A stretch of 64,000 nt of DNA from Aquisediminimonas sp031376385 (GCA_031376385.1 JANMDQ010000015.1:248001-312000); one strand, 5' to 3'. Counted from the first letter of the stretch, positions 8,333 to 16,811 are shown. Numbers and translations: made by a program. The notes: generated from the letters alone by a model not told the origin.

Positions 8333-9050
8333 GCCCACGCCAGATTTTTAAGAACCGTGTCGCCTTGGCCCCGCGATCTTCAGGTGCACAGCGCTGCGGG
8401 CGCATGCTGGTGTTTAGGCATAACCGAACTTCTTGCAACCAGCCATCAGGGGTTGTCTTTACGCCTACCATGTTAGGCGCGACCCCAGGGTTCTGGCTGG
8501 CAAAGGCCGCCATCAGTGTCGCCACAGTGATTCTGCGGCGCGACAGATAATTCATATCTGGAAATTTGAGCGCACCATAAAGCAGACTAGCTGCTTTGAA
8601 ATATTTGTCTGGATCACTCGTCGCGCAAGTGCCGTGTTTGGCCCATTCATGTTGCAGCAGATCGGGCGAAGGAGTCATGCAGAAATGCTGGCGGATAAGC
8701 GTGCGGGGCAGGGGTTTTGCGGGTCCGCACCATGCTGGGTCACGCCGCCCTGCGACATCGGGCCAGAGGCCGTGGAGAATGAAGCCGAATTTCCCAGCCT
8801 CGCCGCTGCATTGATACCGGTTCTGCGGGCGATCCCCCGCTGTGCGGCAAAATTGTGGGGACCAGCTGAGCGACAGAAGATTCTGGGTGCCGCGCAAATT
8901 GACCACTTCGCCCGAGGGCGGGTTTTCCCGTTCGGGAGTCGGCAAAGTATCAGGAATTCTACATTGCTGCGCTTGTGCGTAGGCAGTGGTGGGGATGAAC
9001 GCTATTAAAGCCAACACTGATGCCGTTTCCCTGATTTTTCTAAATCCCAT
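8286..9050 (-). CDS. Secreted ribonuclease T2 family protein
   Basis: The 254-residue protein has a signal peptide (residues 1-26, cleavage near AYAQAQ) and both active-site motifs of RNase T2: FILHGLWPD (His about 93) and HEWAKHGTC (His 134, Glu 135, His 139). Several cysteines suggest disulfides, as expected for a periplasmic or extracellular enzyme that cleaves single-stranded RNA. The start at 9050 is preferred because GGAG lies 8 nt upstream and the codon follows the nadC stop by one base; an ATG at 9071 lies inside nadC. It is co-directional with nadC, so both may answer to the same promoter. The 3' end overlaps the convergent eamA. Confidence 0.88.
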   Translation of the reverse strand: MGFRKIRETASVLALIAFIPTTAYAQAQQCRIPDTLPTPERENPPSGEVVNLRGTQNLLSLSWSPQFCRTAGDRPQNRYQCSGEAGKFGFILHGLWPDVAGRRDPAWCGPAKPLPRTLIRQHFCMTPSPDLLQHEWAKHGTCATSDPDKYFKAASLLYGALKFPDMNYLSRRRITVATLMAAFASQNPGVAPNMVGVKTTPDGWLQEVRLCLNTSMRPQRCAPEDRGAKATRFLKIWRGPRQDGVSTTAAPARR

Positions 9051-9051
9051 C

Positions 9052-9900
9052 TCAAACGCTCCCAAAATCAAGCCCGATATCCGACGCAGGCGCGCTTTGT
9101 GTTAAACGCCCAACGGAGATGAAAGTTACGCCACTTTCTGCCTTGGCACGGATGGTTTCCAGCGTCACTCCGCCTGAAGCCTCCGTCGGCACGCGGCCTC
9201 CAACAATCTCCACGGCTTCTCGCAATGTCGCTGGATTCATATTATCGAGCAGCAACTGTGTCGCGCCCGCTGCCAACCCCGGCTCGATCTGGCCCAAATT
9301 GTCCACTTCTAGTATGATCCGCTCCACCCCTGCGGCGCGTGCGCGCCGCACAGCCTCTGCAACACCGCCTGCAACAGCAACATGATTATCCTTGATCATC
9401 GCCCCGTCCCACAACCCCATACGGTGGTTGGTCGCCCCACCCATCCGCGTCGCGTACTTTTCTAACACACGAAGGCCGGGAATGGTCTTGCGGGTGTCAA
9501 GCAGTATGCAACCTGTGCCTGCAATGGCCTCCACATAAGCCTGTGTCATCGTTGCAATGCCAGAGAGATGCTGAACAGTATTGAGCGCAGATCGCTCCGC
9601 TGTAAGCATTGCCCGCGCATGACCCCTCAGCCGCATCAAGTCTGTCCCGCATGACACAGCATCGCCGTCAGCAACGAGCATTTCAATTTCCATGGCTGGA
9701 TCAAGTGTGCGAAAAAACGCCTCTGCAATGGGTAAACCCGCGACAATGATAGGGTCGCGACTGTCCATCACCCCCGCGAACCGCGCATCTGCTGGGATAA
9801 CTGATTCCGAGGTTACATCGCGCCCGCTTGGCCCCAAATCTTCGGCCAAGGTGGAACGGACGAAGGCGGCCAGATCGAATCCAGAAAGCGTAAAAGACAT
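9052..9900 (-). CDS. nadC: Nicotinate-nucleotide pyrophosphorylase (quinolinate PRTase)
   Basis: NadC converts quinolinate and PRPP to nicotinate mononucleotide, the last step of de novo pyridine ring synthesis. The 282-residue length is standard. Visible family motifs are DVTSESVIPADA near residue 30, LLDTRKTIPGLR near residues 134-145, and GGATNHRMGLWDGAMIKDNH around residues 153-172. The C-terminal SGGVTLETIRA motif also fits. nadA and nadB are not adjacent. The gene starts 7 nt after a possible 14-codon ORF and lies downstream of a promoter overlapped by a LexA-type box. Confidence 0.95.
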   Translation of the reverse strand: MSFTLSGFDLAAFVRSTLAEDLGPSGRDVTSESVIPADARFAGVMDSRDPIIVAGLPIAEAFFRTLDPAMEIEMLVADGDAVSCGTDLMRLRGHARAMLTAERSALNTVQHLSGIATMTQAYVEAIAGTGCILLDTRKTIPGLRVLEKYATRMGGATNHRMGLWDGAMIKDNHVAVAGGVAEAVRRARAAGVERIILEVDNLGQIEPGLAAGATQLLLDNMNPATLREAVEIVGGRVPTEASGGVTLETIRAKAESGVTFISVGRLTQSAPASDIGLDFGSV

Positions 9901-9907
9901 GAGGCGC

Positions 9908-9952
9908 TTAACGAGCCAGAACGGTGGCTTCGTGTGCCATGCGTGTTATCAT
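9908..9952 (-). CDS. Possible 14-codon ORF ahead of nadC
   Basis: A very short frame, MITRMAHEATVLAR, is preceded by AAGGAG 7 nt before its ATG and ends 7 nt before the nadC start. The predicted transcription start near 9971 would give it a leader of only about 20 nt. It has no hydrophobic stretch and no recognised domain. It could be a regulatory leader peptide or simply chance. I recognise no family. Confidence 0.3.
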   Translation of the reverse strand: MITRMAHEATVLAR

Positions 9953-9973
9953 CGACTCACTCCTTGATTCATA

Positions 9974-10005
9974 GAACAAGATAAGAACAAAATCGCCATC
10001 GTCAA
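9974..10005 (-). promoter_or_regulatory. Promoter overlapped by a LexA-type SOS box
   Basis: On the minus strand TTGACG (10005-10000) and TATCTT (9983-9978) are separated by 16 nt, a plausible sigma70 promoter. The -10 element lies inside GTTC-N7-GTTC (9988-9974), the consensus of the alphaproteobacterial LexA operator. Overlap with the -10 box is where a LexA repressor would act. The downstream genes are the 14-codon ORF, nadC and RNase T2. LexA control is inferred from motif and position only. Confidence 0.55.
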
Positions 10006-10021
10006 GGATAAGCACTTAGAA

Positions 10022-10909
10022 TCATCCGATCCACTCTCCAAGCGCCGCATTCACTGCCTCTGGTGCCTCTTGCTGAACCCAGTGAGAGACGCCGGGGAAG
10101 CGGTGGAGGGTGAAGTTGGGTACCCATTCCTCTGTCCCTTGCGTGCAGCAGATGTTGAGAGCCGCGTCTTCTTCACCCCAGATCATTAGCGTCGGGACCT
10201 CAACCCTTGCGTCGCCTATGTCACGGCTGTCAGGACGGCGGAGCAAGGCGCGATAGTAATTGATCATAGATTTCAGCGCGCCGGGACGCAACGCCGCATC
10301 AGCATAGATTTGAAGGACTTGTTTGGGGAAGCGGCCTTTGTCGACTGCCATATTGTAAAAGGCGCCTTTGATACCGCGCGCTCCGCTCCGCCCCATCATC
10401 CATTCGGGAACGCGAGGCAGTTGAAAGAAAAAGATATACCAGCTTTTCTTGAACTGCCGCCAATGCCTGATTTCGCGCAAGGCCACTTTGGGATGAGGCA
10501 CGTTCATAATCACGAGCCGCGTCAGCGGCCTCACTTTCTTGATCGCGAAATGCCAAGCAATGATTGCTCCCCAATCATGCGCGATTAACATTACTTCCTT
10601 CGCAGCAGACGAATCGATCAGCGCCGCCACATCTGCGGTGAGCGTGTTGAGGCCGTAAGCGGAAACGCCTTCTGGCTTGTCGCTCGCGCCGTAGCCGCGC
10701 AGATTGGGTGCCCATACCCGCCAACCTTTCGCTGCAAGCATCGGCATTTGAAATCGCCAACTGTAATTCAGTTCAGGAAAGCCGTGGAGGCAAAGGGCCA
10801 GCCTGTCGCCAGTGCCGCATTCGGCGAGTTCGAAACGCATGCCGTTCGCATCGATAAACCGCTGAGTGATCCCGCTGTCGGGGTCTGGTGTCCAGCTAAA
10901 TTCAGTCAT
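10022..10909 (-). CDS. Alpha/beta hydrolase, epoxide hydrolase-like
   Basis: This 295-residue alpha/beta hydrolase has the oxyanion motif HGFPE (near residue 45), the nucleophile motif AHDWGA with aspartate as nucleophile, an acidic residue in WGEEDAAL and the catalytic histidine in GVSHWVQQE. An aspartate nucleophile with HGFPE points to the epoxide hydrolase/haloalkane dehalogenase group, and epoxide hydrolase is the better guess. Its ATG overlaps the stop of the upstream GNAT gene (ATGA), and the gene ends the pnuC operon. The substrate is unknown; a metabolic link to nicotinamide riboside is not evident. Confidence 0.8.
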   Translation of the reverse strand: MTEFSWTPDPDSGITQRFIDANGMRFELAECGTGDRLALCLHGFPELNYSWRFQMPMLAAKGWRVWAPNLRGYGASDKPEGVSAYGLNTLTADVAALIDSSAAKEVMLIAHDWGAIIAWHFAIKKVRPLTRLVIMNVPHPKVALREIRHWRQFKKSWYIFFFQLPRVPEWMMGRSGARGIKGAFYNMAVDKGRFPKQVLQIYADAALRPGALKSMINYYRALLRRPDSRDIGDARVEVPTLMIWGEEDAALNICCTQGTEEWVPNFTLHRFPGVSHWVQQEAPEAVNAALGEWIG

Positions 10910-11358
10910 ACTAGGCACTCTTGATAGCTCACGATCTTGCCCTTGTCGGGAAATTCGCCGCGTCCGACTTCTGCAAAACCAAGCGCGCTGTGAAAGGCCA
11001 TGGACGCTGGGTTGGGCGGCTCGACATTGATTTCGGCGACAATGCGGCGGTGTCCTGCGGCGCGAGCGGCCTTAAAAAGAGTGGTGTAAAATCCGCGAGC
11101 AATCCCTCTGCCTCTTGCATGGGGCGCTGTTATGATCCGATCAACATAGATGAACCTGTCATAGCGTAATTGGAACCACTGGAAATTCAAGCTGTCATAC
11201 GCAGCATCTTGGTCAAACGTGATCATGAATCCATCTGTGCCGTCGCGCGCCGTCGCGATACGAAATGCGGCGTCGAGCATAGCTTCTAGTGTGGCGCGAT
11301 CTAGCGGAGATGTTTCCACTTCATGAGCGGCGTTTAAGGTCATGATCGCGTCGATCAT
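10906..11358 (-). CDS. GNAT family N-acetyltransferase
   Basis: This 150-residue protein reads as a GNAT acyltransferase. The acetyl-CoA binding motif is visible as ITAPHARGRGIARGFYTTLF (about residues 75-94), followed by IVAEINVEPPNPASMAFHSALGF, typical of motifs A and B. The acceptor cannot be predicted. It overlaps the kinase gene upstream and the hydrolase downstream by 4 nt each, so it belongs to the pnuC-kinase-GNAT-hydrolase operon. Confidence 0.8.
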   Translation of the reverse strand: MIDAIMTLNAAHEVETSPLDRATLEAMLDAAFRIATARDGTDGFMITFDQDAAYDSLNFQWFQLRYDRFIYVDRIITAPHARGRGIARGFYTTLFKAARAAGHRRIVAEINVEPPNPASMAFHSALGFAEVGRGEFPDKGKIVSYQECLV

Positions 11359-11867
11359 TGGTCGGCCTCTATCGCGGCTAGAGCGGCTGCTAGTCTCGCG
11401 TCACCTACTCCATTGATCAGCGCCCAACGTACTCCGCGGCGTTCAAGAACCGCTTGGCTTAGTGCGAAGAAATGTGCCCGTTCTTCTGCCTCTGCATAAA
11501 CCCGCAGACCATCATCAATGAAGGGCAAATCAATGTCCATTAGTAGATAGAATTCCCCGGTTGGCTCCGCGCTGTCAAACCATGGATCGCGCTTGCCAAA
11601 CATCATTTCTGCCCAGACCGAAGTGACAAGGCTGTCGGTATCGAAGATGACAGGTTTTTCCTCGGCCTGCGCAGCGGCCTCCCAATTGAGCGCATCTTGC
11701 ACTTGGCCAATGTGAACCAGCGCCGCCATATCGATATCCGTGCCGTGCACCTCGCAATAGCTGCGGCCATATTCCGGCACGATCCCACAATTGAAATGCG
11801 CGGAGAGTGTCTCTGCTAATTCAGATTTTCCGGTGCTTTCAGGGCCGTGGAGACAGATGCGAGTCAT
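11355..11867 (-). CDS. NadR-like ATP-binding protein, probable ribosylnicotinamide kinase
   Basis: This 170-residue P-loop protein has Walker A GPESTGKSE at residues 8-16 and the text EYGRSYCEVHG, VIFDTDSLVT and DIDLPFIDDGLR, matching the C-terminal kinase domain of NadR. That domain phosphorylates nicotinamide riboside to nicotinamide mononucleotide. No N-terminal adenylyltransferase or helix-turn-helix domain is present, so it is a stand-alone kinase. It overlaps pnuC by 4 nt, which strongly supports a role in trapping imported nicotinamide riboside. Confidence 0.85.
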   Translation of the reverse strand: MTRICLHGPESTGKSELAETLSAHFNCGIVPEYGRSYCEVHGTDIDMAALVHIGQVQDALNWEAAAQAEEKPVIFDTDSLVTSVWAEMMFGKRDPWFDSAEPTGEFYLLMDIDLPFIDDGLRVYAEAEERAHFFALSQAVLERRGVRWALINGVGDARLAAALAAIEADQ

Positions 11868-12439
11868 TCAACGCTGCCAGATTGCCGGTTGGCATCTTGG
11901 GTCCACTTCAACAGGCCGTAAACCGCCAAGCCCCAGTTCAGCATGTAAAGCGCAGAGGAGACATAAAGATCACTTTCAACGAAGAGCACAACAGAAATGA
12001 TATTTACCACAACCCACCACAGCCAGTTCTCGACATAGCGCCAAACCATTAGTAGTTGCGCCACGACCGAAAGCATGGCCCCAGCGGCATCGGAATAAGG
12101 AAAAGTCCCGCCTGCAAACTGCTGCATGACCCAGCCCCACCCGATCACGGCGCTGATAGAAATAGTGACCCAAATGACGCGTGCGATAGGCGACAAAAAA
12201 CGCACCACGACTTCGCCATCCACCGAAGTGCCGCGCGACCATACCCACCAGCCGTATACATTGATGAGAATGAAAAAGACTTGCAAGCCCGCCATGCTGA
12301 ACAGCCTGGCTTGCCAGAAGATCAACACATAAAGTGTAACGCCAGCAATCGCGAAAGGGAAATTCCAAACGCTTCGCCTTGCGACAAGGATGATATTGAT
12401 AAGGAGGAAGCCTGCGGCAATCCATTCGAGCACTGACAT
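11864..12439 (-). CDS. pnuC: Nicotinamide riboside transporter PnuC
   Basis: PnuC is a facilitative transporter for nicotinamide riboside. The 191-residue protein has about seven membrane helices and the family motifs VWNFPFAIAGV near residue 25, LINVYGWWVWSR near residue 58 and VENWLWWVVVNIISV near residue 136. The downstream NadR-like kinase overlaps it by ATGA, so transport and phosphorylation are coupled. PnuC paralogues also carry thiamine or riboflavin; the neighbour makes nicotinamide riboside most likely. No riboswitch was recognised in the 119 nt before the divergent lipoprotein gene. Confidence 0.9.
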   Translation of the reverse strand: MSVLEWIAAGFLLINIILVARRSVWNFPFAIAGVTLYVLIFWQARLFSMAGLQVFFILINVYGWWVWSRGTSVDGEVVVRFLSPIARVIWVTISISAVIGWGWVMQQFAGGTFPYSDAAGAMLSVVAQLLMVWRYVENWLWWVVVNIISVVLFVESDLYVSSALYMLNWGLAVYGLLKWTQDANRQSGSVE

Positions 12440-12558
12440 GCAAAGGGGCTAAGCGGGTTTGGGGAGTGATGGCAAGGGGTGGTGCACGCAATAGGCACTT
12501 GCCAAGACTCAAAATATCGCGAGGATGGTGGTCGTTATTGAAATGTGGAGAAGAGGAA

Positions 12559-13095
12559 ATGCGCGGGATCGTTGGTTTAGTAGCAGTGGCCGTCATAGTG
12601 ACGGGATGCAGCAGCGAGAAAACAGCTGACGCAGCCAAGGAAAGCACCAAGCGACAAGCTGGAAGCTGGAAAAATACACTCACTTTGGATCAATTTGAAG
12701 TTGCAGGAGCCCCTCCCGAACTGAAAACCATGATGCAAGGTATGATGACAGCGGCGTCCAAGGAAGAGGTTTGCATGACGCCAGAGTTTGCAGCCAAAGA
12801 GAATCTGGCTGAATCGTTAGCCAAGTCTCAGGCGTCTCAAAACTGCACATTTTCGAAGCAGGAATTGGTTGGCGGCAAATTAGATGTCGCTGCTATTTGC
12901 AAAGACAATAACGGGCAATCCCTTAACCTGAAAATGGCTGGGACGTCTTCGGCCACCACAACCAACGTGAAGACTGAGCTGACCGGAAAAGCTCCCACAG
13001 GGGGCGATATGAAGATGGTGATCACTATCGTGTCAGAGCGTACTGGCGATTGTAAGCCAGGTCAAAAAATGATGGTGGGCGGCCAAACGAGCTGA
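12559..13095 (+). CDS. DUF3617-like lipoprotein
   Basis: A 178-residue lipoprotein. The signal peptide MRGIVGLVAVAVIVTGCSS ends in a lipobox with cysteine at residue 16. The mature part, with GSWKNTLTLDQFEVAGAPPELKT-like text, KEEVCMTPEFAAKENLAE and four cysteines, resembles the DUF3617 family common in sphingomonads. Function unknown. The ATG at 12559 is chosen because AGAGGAA lies immediately upstream and a signal peptide follows; longer in-frame starts add an unlikely arginine-rich tail. It is transcribed divergently from pnuC. Confidence 0.75.
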   Translation: MRGIVGLVAVAVIVTGCSSEKTADAAKESTKRQAGSWKNTLTLDQFEVAGAPPELKTMMQGMMTAASKEEVCMTPEFAAKENLAESLAKSQASQNCTFSKQELVGGKLDVAAICKDNNGQSLNLKMAGTSSATTTNVKTELTGKAPTGGDMKMVITIVSERTGDCKPGQKMMVGGQTS

Positions 13096-13117
13096 GCAAT
13101 AAAATGGGGATTTGAAC

Positions 13118-13504
13118 ATGATCGGATATGTGACTTTAGGCACCAGCAATGTGGCCACGGCACAAGCATTTTATGACGGACTTCTTGGCCTGACCGGGGC
13201 CAAACGGATGATGGAGTTTGACAGCTTCACGCTATGGGGCAGCGGCTTCGATAAGCCGGGGATCGCGGTGACCAAGCCCTATAATGGCGAACCGCAAAAC
13301 CCTGGCAATGGCACCATGACTGCGATTACCGTCGATGATCGTGCCTTGGTTGATGCCCTTCATACAAAGGCTTTAGAATTGGGCGGCACATGCGAAGGGC
13401 CTCCCGGATTGCGCGGTGACGAAGGGCCAAACGCATTTTACGCGGGGTATTTTCGTGATTTGGATGGAAACAAGCTTTGTGCTTACAAGATGGGTCCGGC
13501 CTGA
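13118..13504 (+). CDS. VOC family (glyoxalase-like) protein
   Basis: A single-domain vicinal-oxygen-chelate protein of 128 residues. It begins MIGYVTLGTSNVATAQAFYDGLLG, the typical first strand and helix, and ends GYFRDLDGNKLCAYKMG, the typical last metal-binding strand. Substrates in this superfamily are very diverse, so none is assigned. GGGGA lies 7 nt upstream of the ATG; a TTG six bases earlier is less likely. The last base of its stop codon is the first base of the next gene. Confidence 0.8.
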   Translation: MIGYVTLGTSNVATAQAFYDGLLGLTGAKRMMEFDSFTLWGSGFDKPGIAVTKPYNGEPQNPGNGTMTAITVDDRALVDALHTKALELGGTCEGPPGLRGDEGPNAFYAGYFRDLDGNKLCAYKMGPA

Positions 13505-14823
13505 TGCGCGCGCTTTTTCTCGCCGCTGTGGCGCTAATCGCATCGCCAGCCTTGGCACAGTCTGAGTTTTCCGCCGCGGTAAAGGCGGACTATGATCGTT
13601 CGCTTGGCGCGATGTGGGATCATTTCCACCGCAATCCCGAACTGTCTTATAAAGAAGTCAACACTGCAGCCCGGATGGCGAAGGAATTGCGCGCAGTTCC
13701 AGGCATGGTCGTTACGGAGAAGGTCGGCGGCACTGGCGTTGTCGGTGTTATGACCAACGGCAAGGGGCCAACAGTTCTGCTCCGCGCGGACATGGACGGG
13801 CTTCCAGTTGAGGAGAAGTCCGGTCTGGCAAACGCCTCTAAGGTGCGCCAGATTGGCCCGGACGGCGTTGAAGTGCCAGTGATGCACGCCTGCGGCCATG
13901 ATGTTCATATCACGTCGCTCGTCGGCACAGCGCGACAATTGGCGGCGAACATAGCACGGTGGCAAGGGACGATAGTCTTCATCGTTCAACCCGCCGAAGA
14001 GCGCGTTGGCGGTGCGAATGCGATGGTGAAAGATGGACTCTACACACGCTTTCCTAAACCAGACTATGCGCTGGCTTTCCATGTTGCGGCTGGCATGGCG
14101 TCGGGCACGATTTCGGGATCAGAGGGCATTCAATACAGCTCATCCGACAGCGTGGACATTACTGTTCAGGGCGTTGGCGCGCACGGGGCCAGCCCGAATA
14201 TGGGCAAAGATCCCGTTTATATTGGCGCTCAAATTGTACAGGCGCTGCAGGGGATTATCAGCCGTGAACGGGCTCCGTTGAACCCTGGTGTCATTACGGT
14301 TGGGTCCTTTCATTCCGGTACCAAGCATAACATCATTTCAGACCGTGCGGAGCTGCAAGTGACGGTACGAGCCAATGATGAAGAGACGCGGGCAATGTTG
14401 CTGGCTGCTATCAAGCGGGTTGCCGAAGGCGTGGGGCGCGTGAACGGCCTGCCTGAGGATAAGCTGCCGATTGTGAAGCGCATAGAAGGCACGCCAACGA
14501 CGATCAACGATGCCGGATTGGCGCGCCGGTTGAACGCGTCTCTGTCCAAGGGATTAGGAGCAGGGGTCGTCATTCCATTTCAGCAAAAAGGCATGGGCGC
14601 AGAGGATTTTGCCTATCTCGTGACTCCCGATTTGAAAGTGAAAGGCTATTATTTTGCGGTTGGTGGAACCCCTCAGGCGGAAATTGACGCGGAGAGGGCA
14701 GGTGGACCTGTGATCGCCGGGCATCATTCCCCGTTGTTCAAGATTACGCCGGAACCTGCCGTGAGATTGGGGACCGAGGCGATGACCCTTGCGGTGCTGG
14801 AATTATTGAAACCTGTGAACTGA
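13504..14823 (+). CDS. Exported M20 family amidohydrolase/peptidase
   Basis: This 439-residue protein has a signal peptide (residues 1-18, cleavage after ALAQ) and an M20/M40 metallopeptidase fold. Metal and catalytic motifs are RADMDGLPVEE (about residue 94), HACGHDVHITSLVG (about residue 125) and QPAEERVGGANAM (about residue 160). A dimerisation domain and a C-terminal GAEDFAYL follow. The group includes hippurate hydrolases and amino-acid amidohydrolases acting on N-acyl amino acids. The signal peptide suggests a periplasmic role. TGATG overlap with the VOC gene implies coupling. Confidence 0.88.
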   Translation: MRALFLAAVALIASPALAQSEFSAAVKADYDRSLGAMWDHFHRNPELSYKEVNTAARMAKELRAVPGMVVTEKVGGTGVVGVMTNGKGPTVLLRADMDGLPVEEKSGLANASKVRQIGPDGVEVPVMHACGHDVHITSLVGTARQLAANIARWQGTIVFIVQPAEERVGGANAMVKDGLYTRFPKPDYALAFHVAAGMASGTISGSEGIQYSSSDSVDITVQGVGAHGASPNMGKDPVYIGAQIVQALQGIISRERAPLNPGVITVGSFHSGTKHNIISDRAELQVTVRANDEETRAMLLAAIKRVAEGVGRVNGLPEDKLPIVKRIEGTPTTINDAGLARRLNASLSKGLGAGVVIPFQQKGMGAEDFAYLVTPDLKVKGYYFAVGGTPQAEIDAERAGGPVIAGHHSPLFKITPEPAVRLGTEAMTLAVLELLKPVN

Positions 14824-14831
14824 GCCGCTCG

Positions 14832-15719
14832 TTAAATCCGCCGTTTCCGAATAAGTCCTTCTTGCGCCACGCTAGCGACTAGCCGTCCGTCGCGGCTCCA
14901 GATTTGGGCATGGTTCAGGCCGCGACCCGCGCGGGAAATGGGGCTGGTCGAGGTAAAGAGCAGCCAGTCATCGACACGAAAATCGTCGTGCAGCCAAAGC
15001 GCATGATCTAGGCTAGCAGACATCAGTTCGCCGCGCATCCAGCTGAGCCCGTGCGGCAGCGCACATGTGCCCAGCAGCTGCATGTCAGAAATATAGGCCA
15101 AGATTGCGCGGTGGATGAGTGGATCATCTTCAACAGGCGCAGCCAGTTTGAACCAGCTTTGTTGGCGCGCCGGTGCTGGGGCATCGCTGGTCCAGTGGCG
15201 CGGGCTTAATGGCCGAAAATCAATGACCTGCGGGCGCAGAAAATTCTTCTTGAAATGTTCAGGCACATTCTCAGCATATTCTATGCGCAGATCAGCGTCA
15301 CTTTTCAGGCCCTCAGGCGGGGGCACATCAGGCATGACGTCTTGATGCTCAAGCCCATCTTCGCGCACTTGGAAGGAAGCTGCGAAGTTCAGGATGACTT
15401 CGCCTTGTTGAACCACCGTCACCCGTCGCGTTGAAAAACTGCGGCCATCAAAGTCGCGAGAAACCCGATATTCGGTTGGGTGGCTCTCGCTTCCCCCGCG
15501 AATGAAATAAGCATGGAGAGAGTGGGCGACCCTGTCTGAATTGACTGTCCGGGTGGCAGCCATCAGCGCCTGTGCAATAATTTCTCCGCCAAAAACGCGG
15601 CCTTCCCCGCCGCCTTTTCGCGCCCCGATGAAGAGGTCAACCGAATGTTCTTGTACATCAAGCTGATGGACCAATTTGTCCACCAGCGCGCGCGGGCTGA
15701 TCGCCGTGTCAGTCGTCAT
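14832..15719 (-). CDS. tesB: Acyl-CoA thioesterase II
   Basis: TesB hydrolyses medium and long acyl-CoAs to free acids. The 295-residue protein has two hotdog domains, with GRVFGGEIIAQALMAA near residue 40, YFIRGG near residue 70 and the C-terminal SLDHALWLHDDFRVDDWLLF, including the catalytic aspartate in a conserved position. Length is typical. It is convergent with the M20 gene (8 nt apart) and starts 9 nt after the stop of the upstream exported protein on the same strand. Confidence 0.92.
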   Translation of the reverse strand: MTTDTAISPRALVDKLVHQLDVQEHSVDLFIGARKGGGEGRVFGGEIIAQALMAATRTVNSDRVAHSLHAYFIRGGSESHPTEYRVSRDFDGRSFSTRRVTVVQQGEVILNFAASFQVREDGLEHQDVMPDVPPPEGLKSDADLRIEYAENVPEHFKKNFLRPQVIDFRPLSPRHWTSDAPAPARQQSWFKLAAPVEDDPLIHRAILAYISDMQLLGTCALPHGLSWMRGELMSASLDHALWLHDDFRVDDWLLFTSTSPISRAGRGLNHAQIWSRDGRLVASVAQEGLIRKRRI

Positions 15720-15728
15720 TGCGCAGGC

Positions 15729-16208
15729 TTATTTTACCACTGCGTAGAACATCACAGTTCCCTTGCCACCAACGGCTATCGGCTGTGCGAATGCCCAGCG
15801 AATCTGCGTCACATCAGCAGCAGTAGCGCCGCGTAACTTGCCGTCAGCGCCTTTCACTTTCAGCGTGGCAAGCGTCCCAAATGTCTTGCCGCTGTCGACT
15901 GATACCGTTGCCGATCCCTCACGAACGCCAGTAAATTCCGTGCCGTTTGGCACAGGATTGTTGATGACAAAGCGCGTCGCCGGACCTGTGCCAATGTTGT
16001 TGTAAGACAACTGAAACACCAAAGGATCACCGGGCAAAACCCGCGTCGCAGGGAACAGCTTGTTTGATTTCACGCCTTTGTCGTCAGTCACGGTTTTCGC
16101 AACAAAGGTTGCGCTGGTCAGTTTGACATTGCTTGCAGCAGGTGCAGGCGCTTGTGCCATCACGGCGGTGGGGACGAAAAACGCTGTTAAAGCAAATGCA
16201 TATTTCAT
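15729..16208 (-). CDS. Exported DUF11-like protein
   Basis: A 159-residue protein with a signal peptide (residues 1-18, cleavage near VMAQA). The mature part reads VLPGDPLVFQLSYNNIGTGPATRFVINNPVPNGTEF, the start of the DUF11 conserved repeat, a beta-sandwich seen in surface proteins. Only one repeat is present and no anchor is visible. Function is unknown; small proteins of this sort occur widely in sphingomonads. It precedes tesB on the same strand, but a functional tie is not apparent. Confidence 0.7.
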   Translation of the reverse strand: MKYAFALTAFFVPTAVMAQAPAPAASNVKLTSATFVAKTVTDDKGVKSNKLFPATRVLPGDPLVFQLSYNNIGTGPATRFVINNPVPNGTEFTGVREGSATVSVDSGKTFGTLATLKVKGADGKLRGATAADVTQIRWAFAQPIAVGGKGTVMFYAVVK

Positions 16209-16256
16209 TGGTCTACTCCTGATACGCGCAAGGCCTTAGCCGTAAAGCACGCGCGA

Positions 16257-16811
16257 TTAAAGCTTTGGTAAAGTCACGCCGCGTTGGCCCATATATTTGC
16301 CCGCTCTGTCTGCATAGCTCGTCTCGCACGGTTCATTGCCCTGCAAGAACAGGAACTGGCATGCACCTTCATTTGCATATATTTTGGCGGGGAGCGGGGT
16401 GGTGTTTGAAAATTCCAGCGTAACATGGCCCTCCCACCCCGGTTCGAGCGGCGTGACATTCACGATGATCCCGCAACGGGCATAAGTGGATTTGCCCAGA
16501 CAAATGACCAGCACATCACGCGGAATGCGAAAATATTCAACTGTGCGTGCCAGTGCAAAACTATTGGGCGGGATGACGCAGACATCGGTTTTGCGGTCAA
16601 CGAAGCTGGCGGGATCAAAGTTTTTGGGGTCAACAACACTGCTGTTCACATTCGTAAAAATCTTGAAATCATCGGACACACGCGCATCATAGCCATAGGA
16701 GCTCAGGCCGTAGCTAATGCACCCATCGCGGCGCTGCGCCTCAACAAAGGGTTCAATCATCCCCGTTGTTTGTGCTTTATCCCTGATCCAAATGTCACTC
16801 AGGATTGCCAT
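16257..16811 (-). CDS. dcd: dCTP deaminase
   Basis: Dcd deaminates dCTP to dUTP for dTMP synthesis. The 184-residue sequence is nearly textbook: FVEAQRRDGCISYGLSSYGYDAR near residues 23-45, LARTVEYFRIPRDVLVICLGKSTYARCGI around residues 107-135, and TPLEPGWEGHVTLEFSNTTPLPAKIYANEG with the catalytic glutamate. It stands alone between the DUF11-like gene and the divergent dnaX. Confidence 0.97.
   Translation of the reverse strand: MAILSDIWIRDKAQTTGMIEPFVEAQRRDGCISYGLSSYGYDARVSDDFKIFTNVNSSVVDPKNFDPASFVDRKTDVCVIPPNSFALARTVEYFRIPRDVLVICLGKSTYARCGIIVNVTPLEPGWEGHVTLEFSNTTPLPAKIYANEGACQFLFLQGNEPCETSYADRAGKYMGQRGVTLPKL

Noticed and set aside
12440..12558. Riboswitch upstream of pnuC
   Set aside because: The divergent gap is only 119 nt and no conserved riboswitch core or strong hairpin was recognised.
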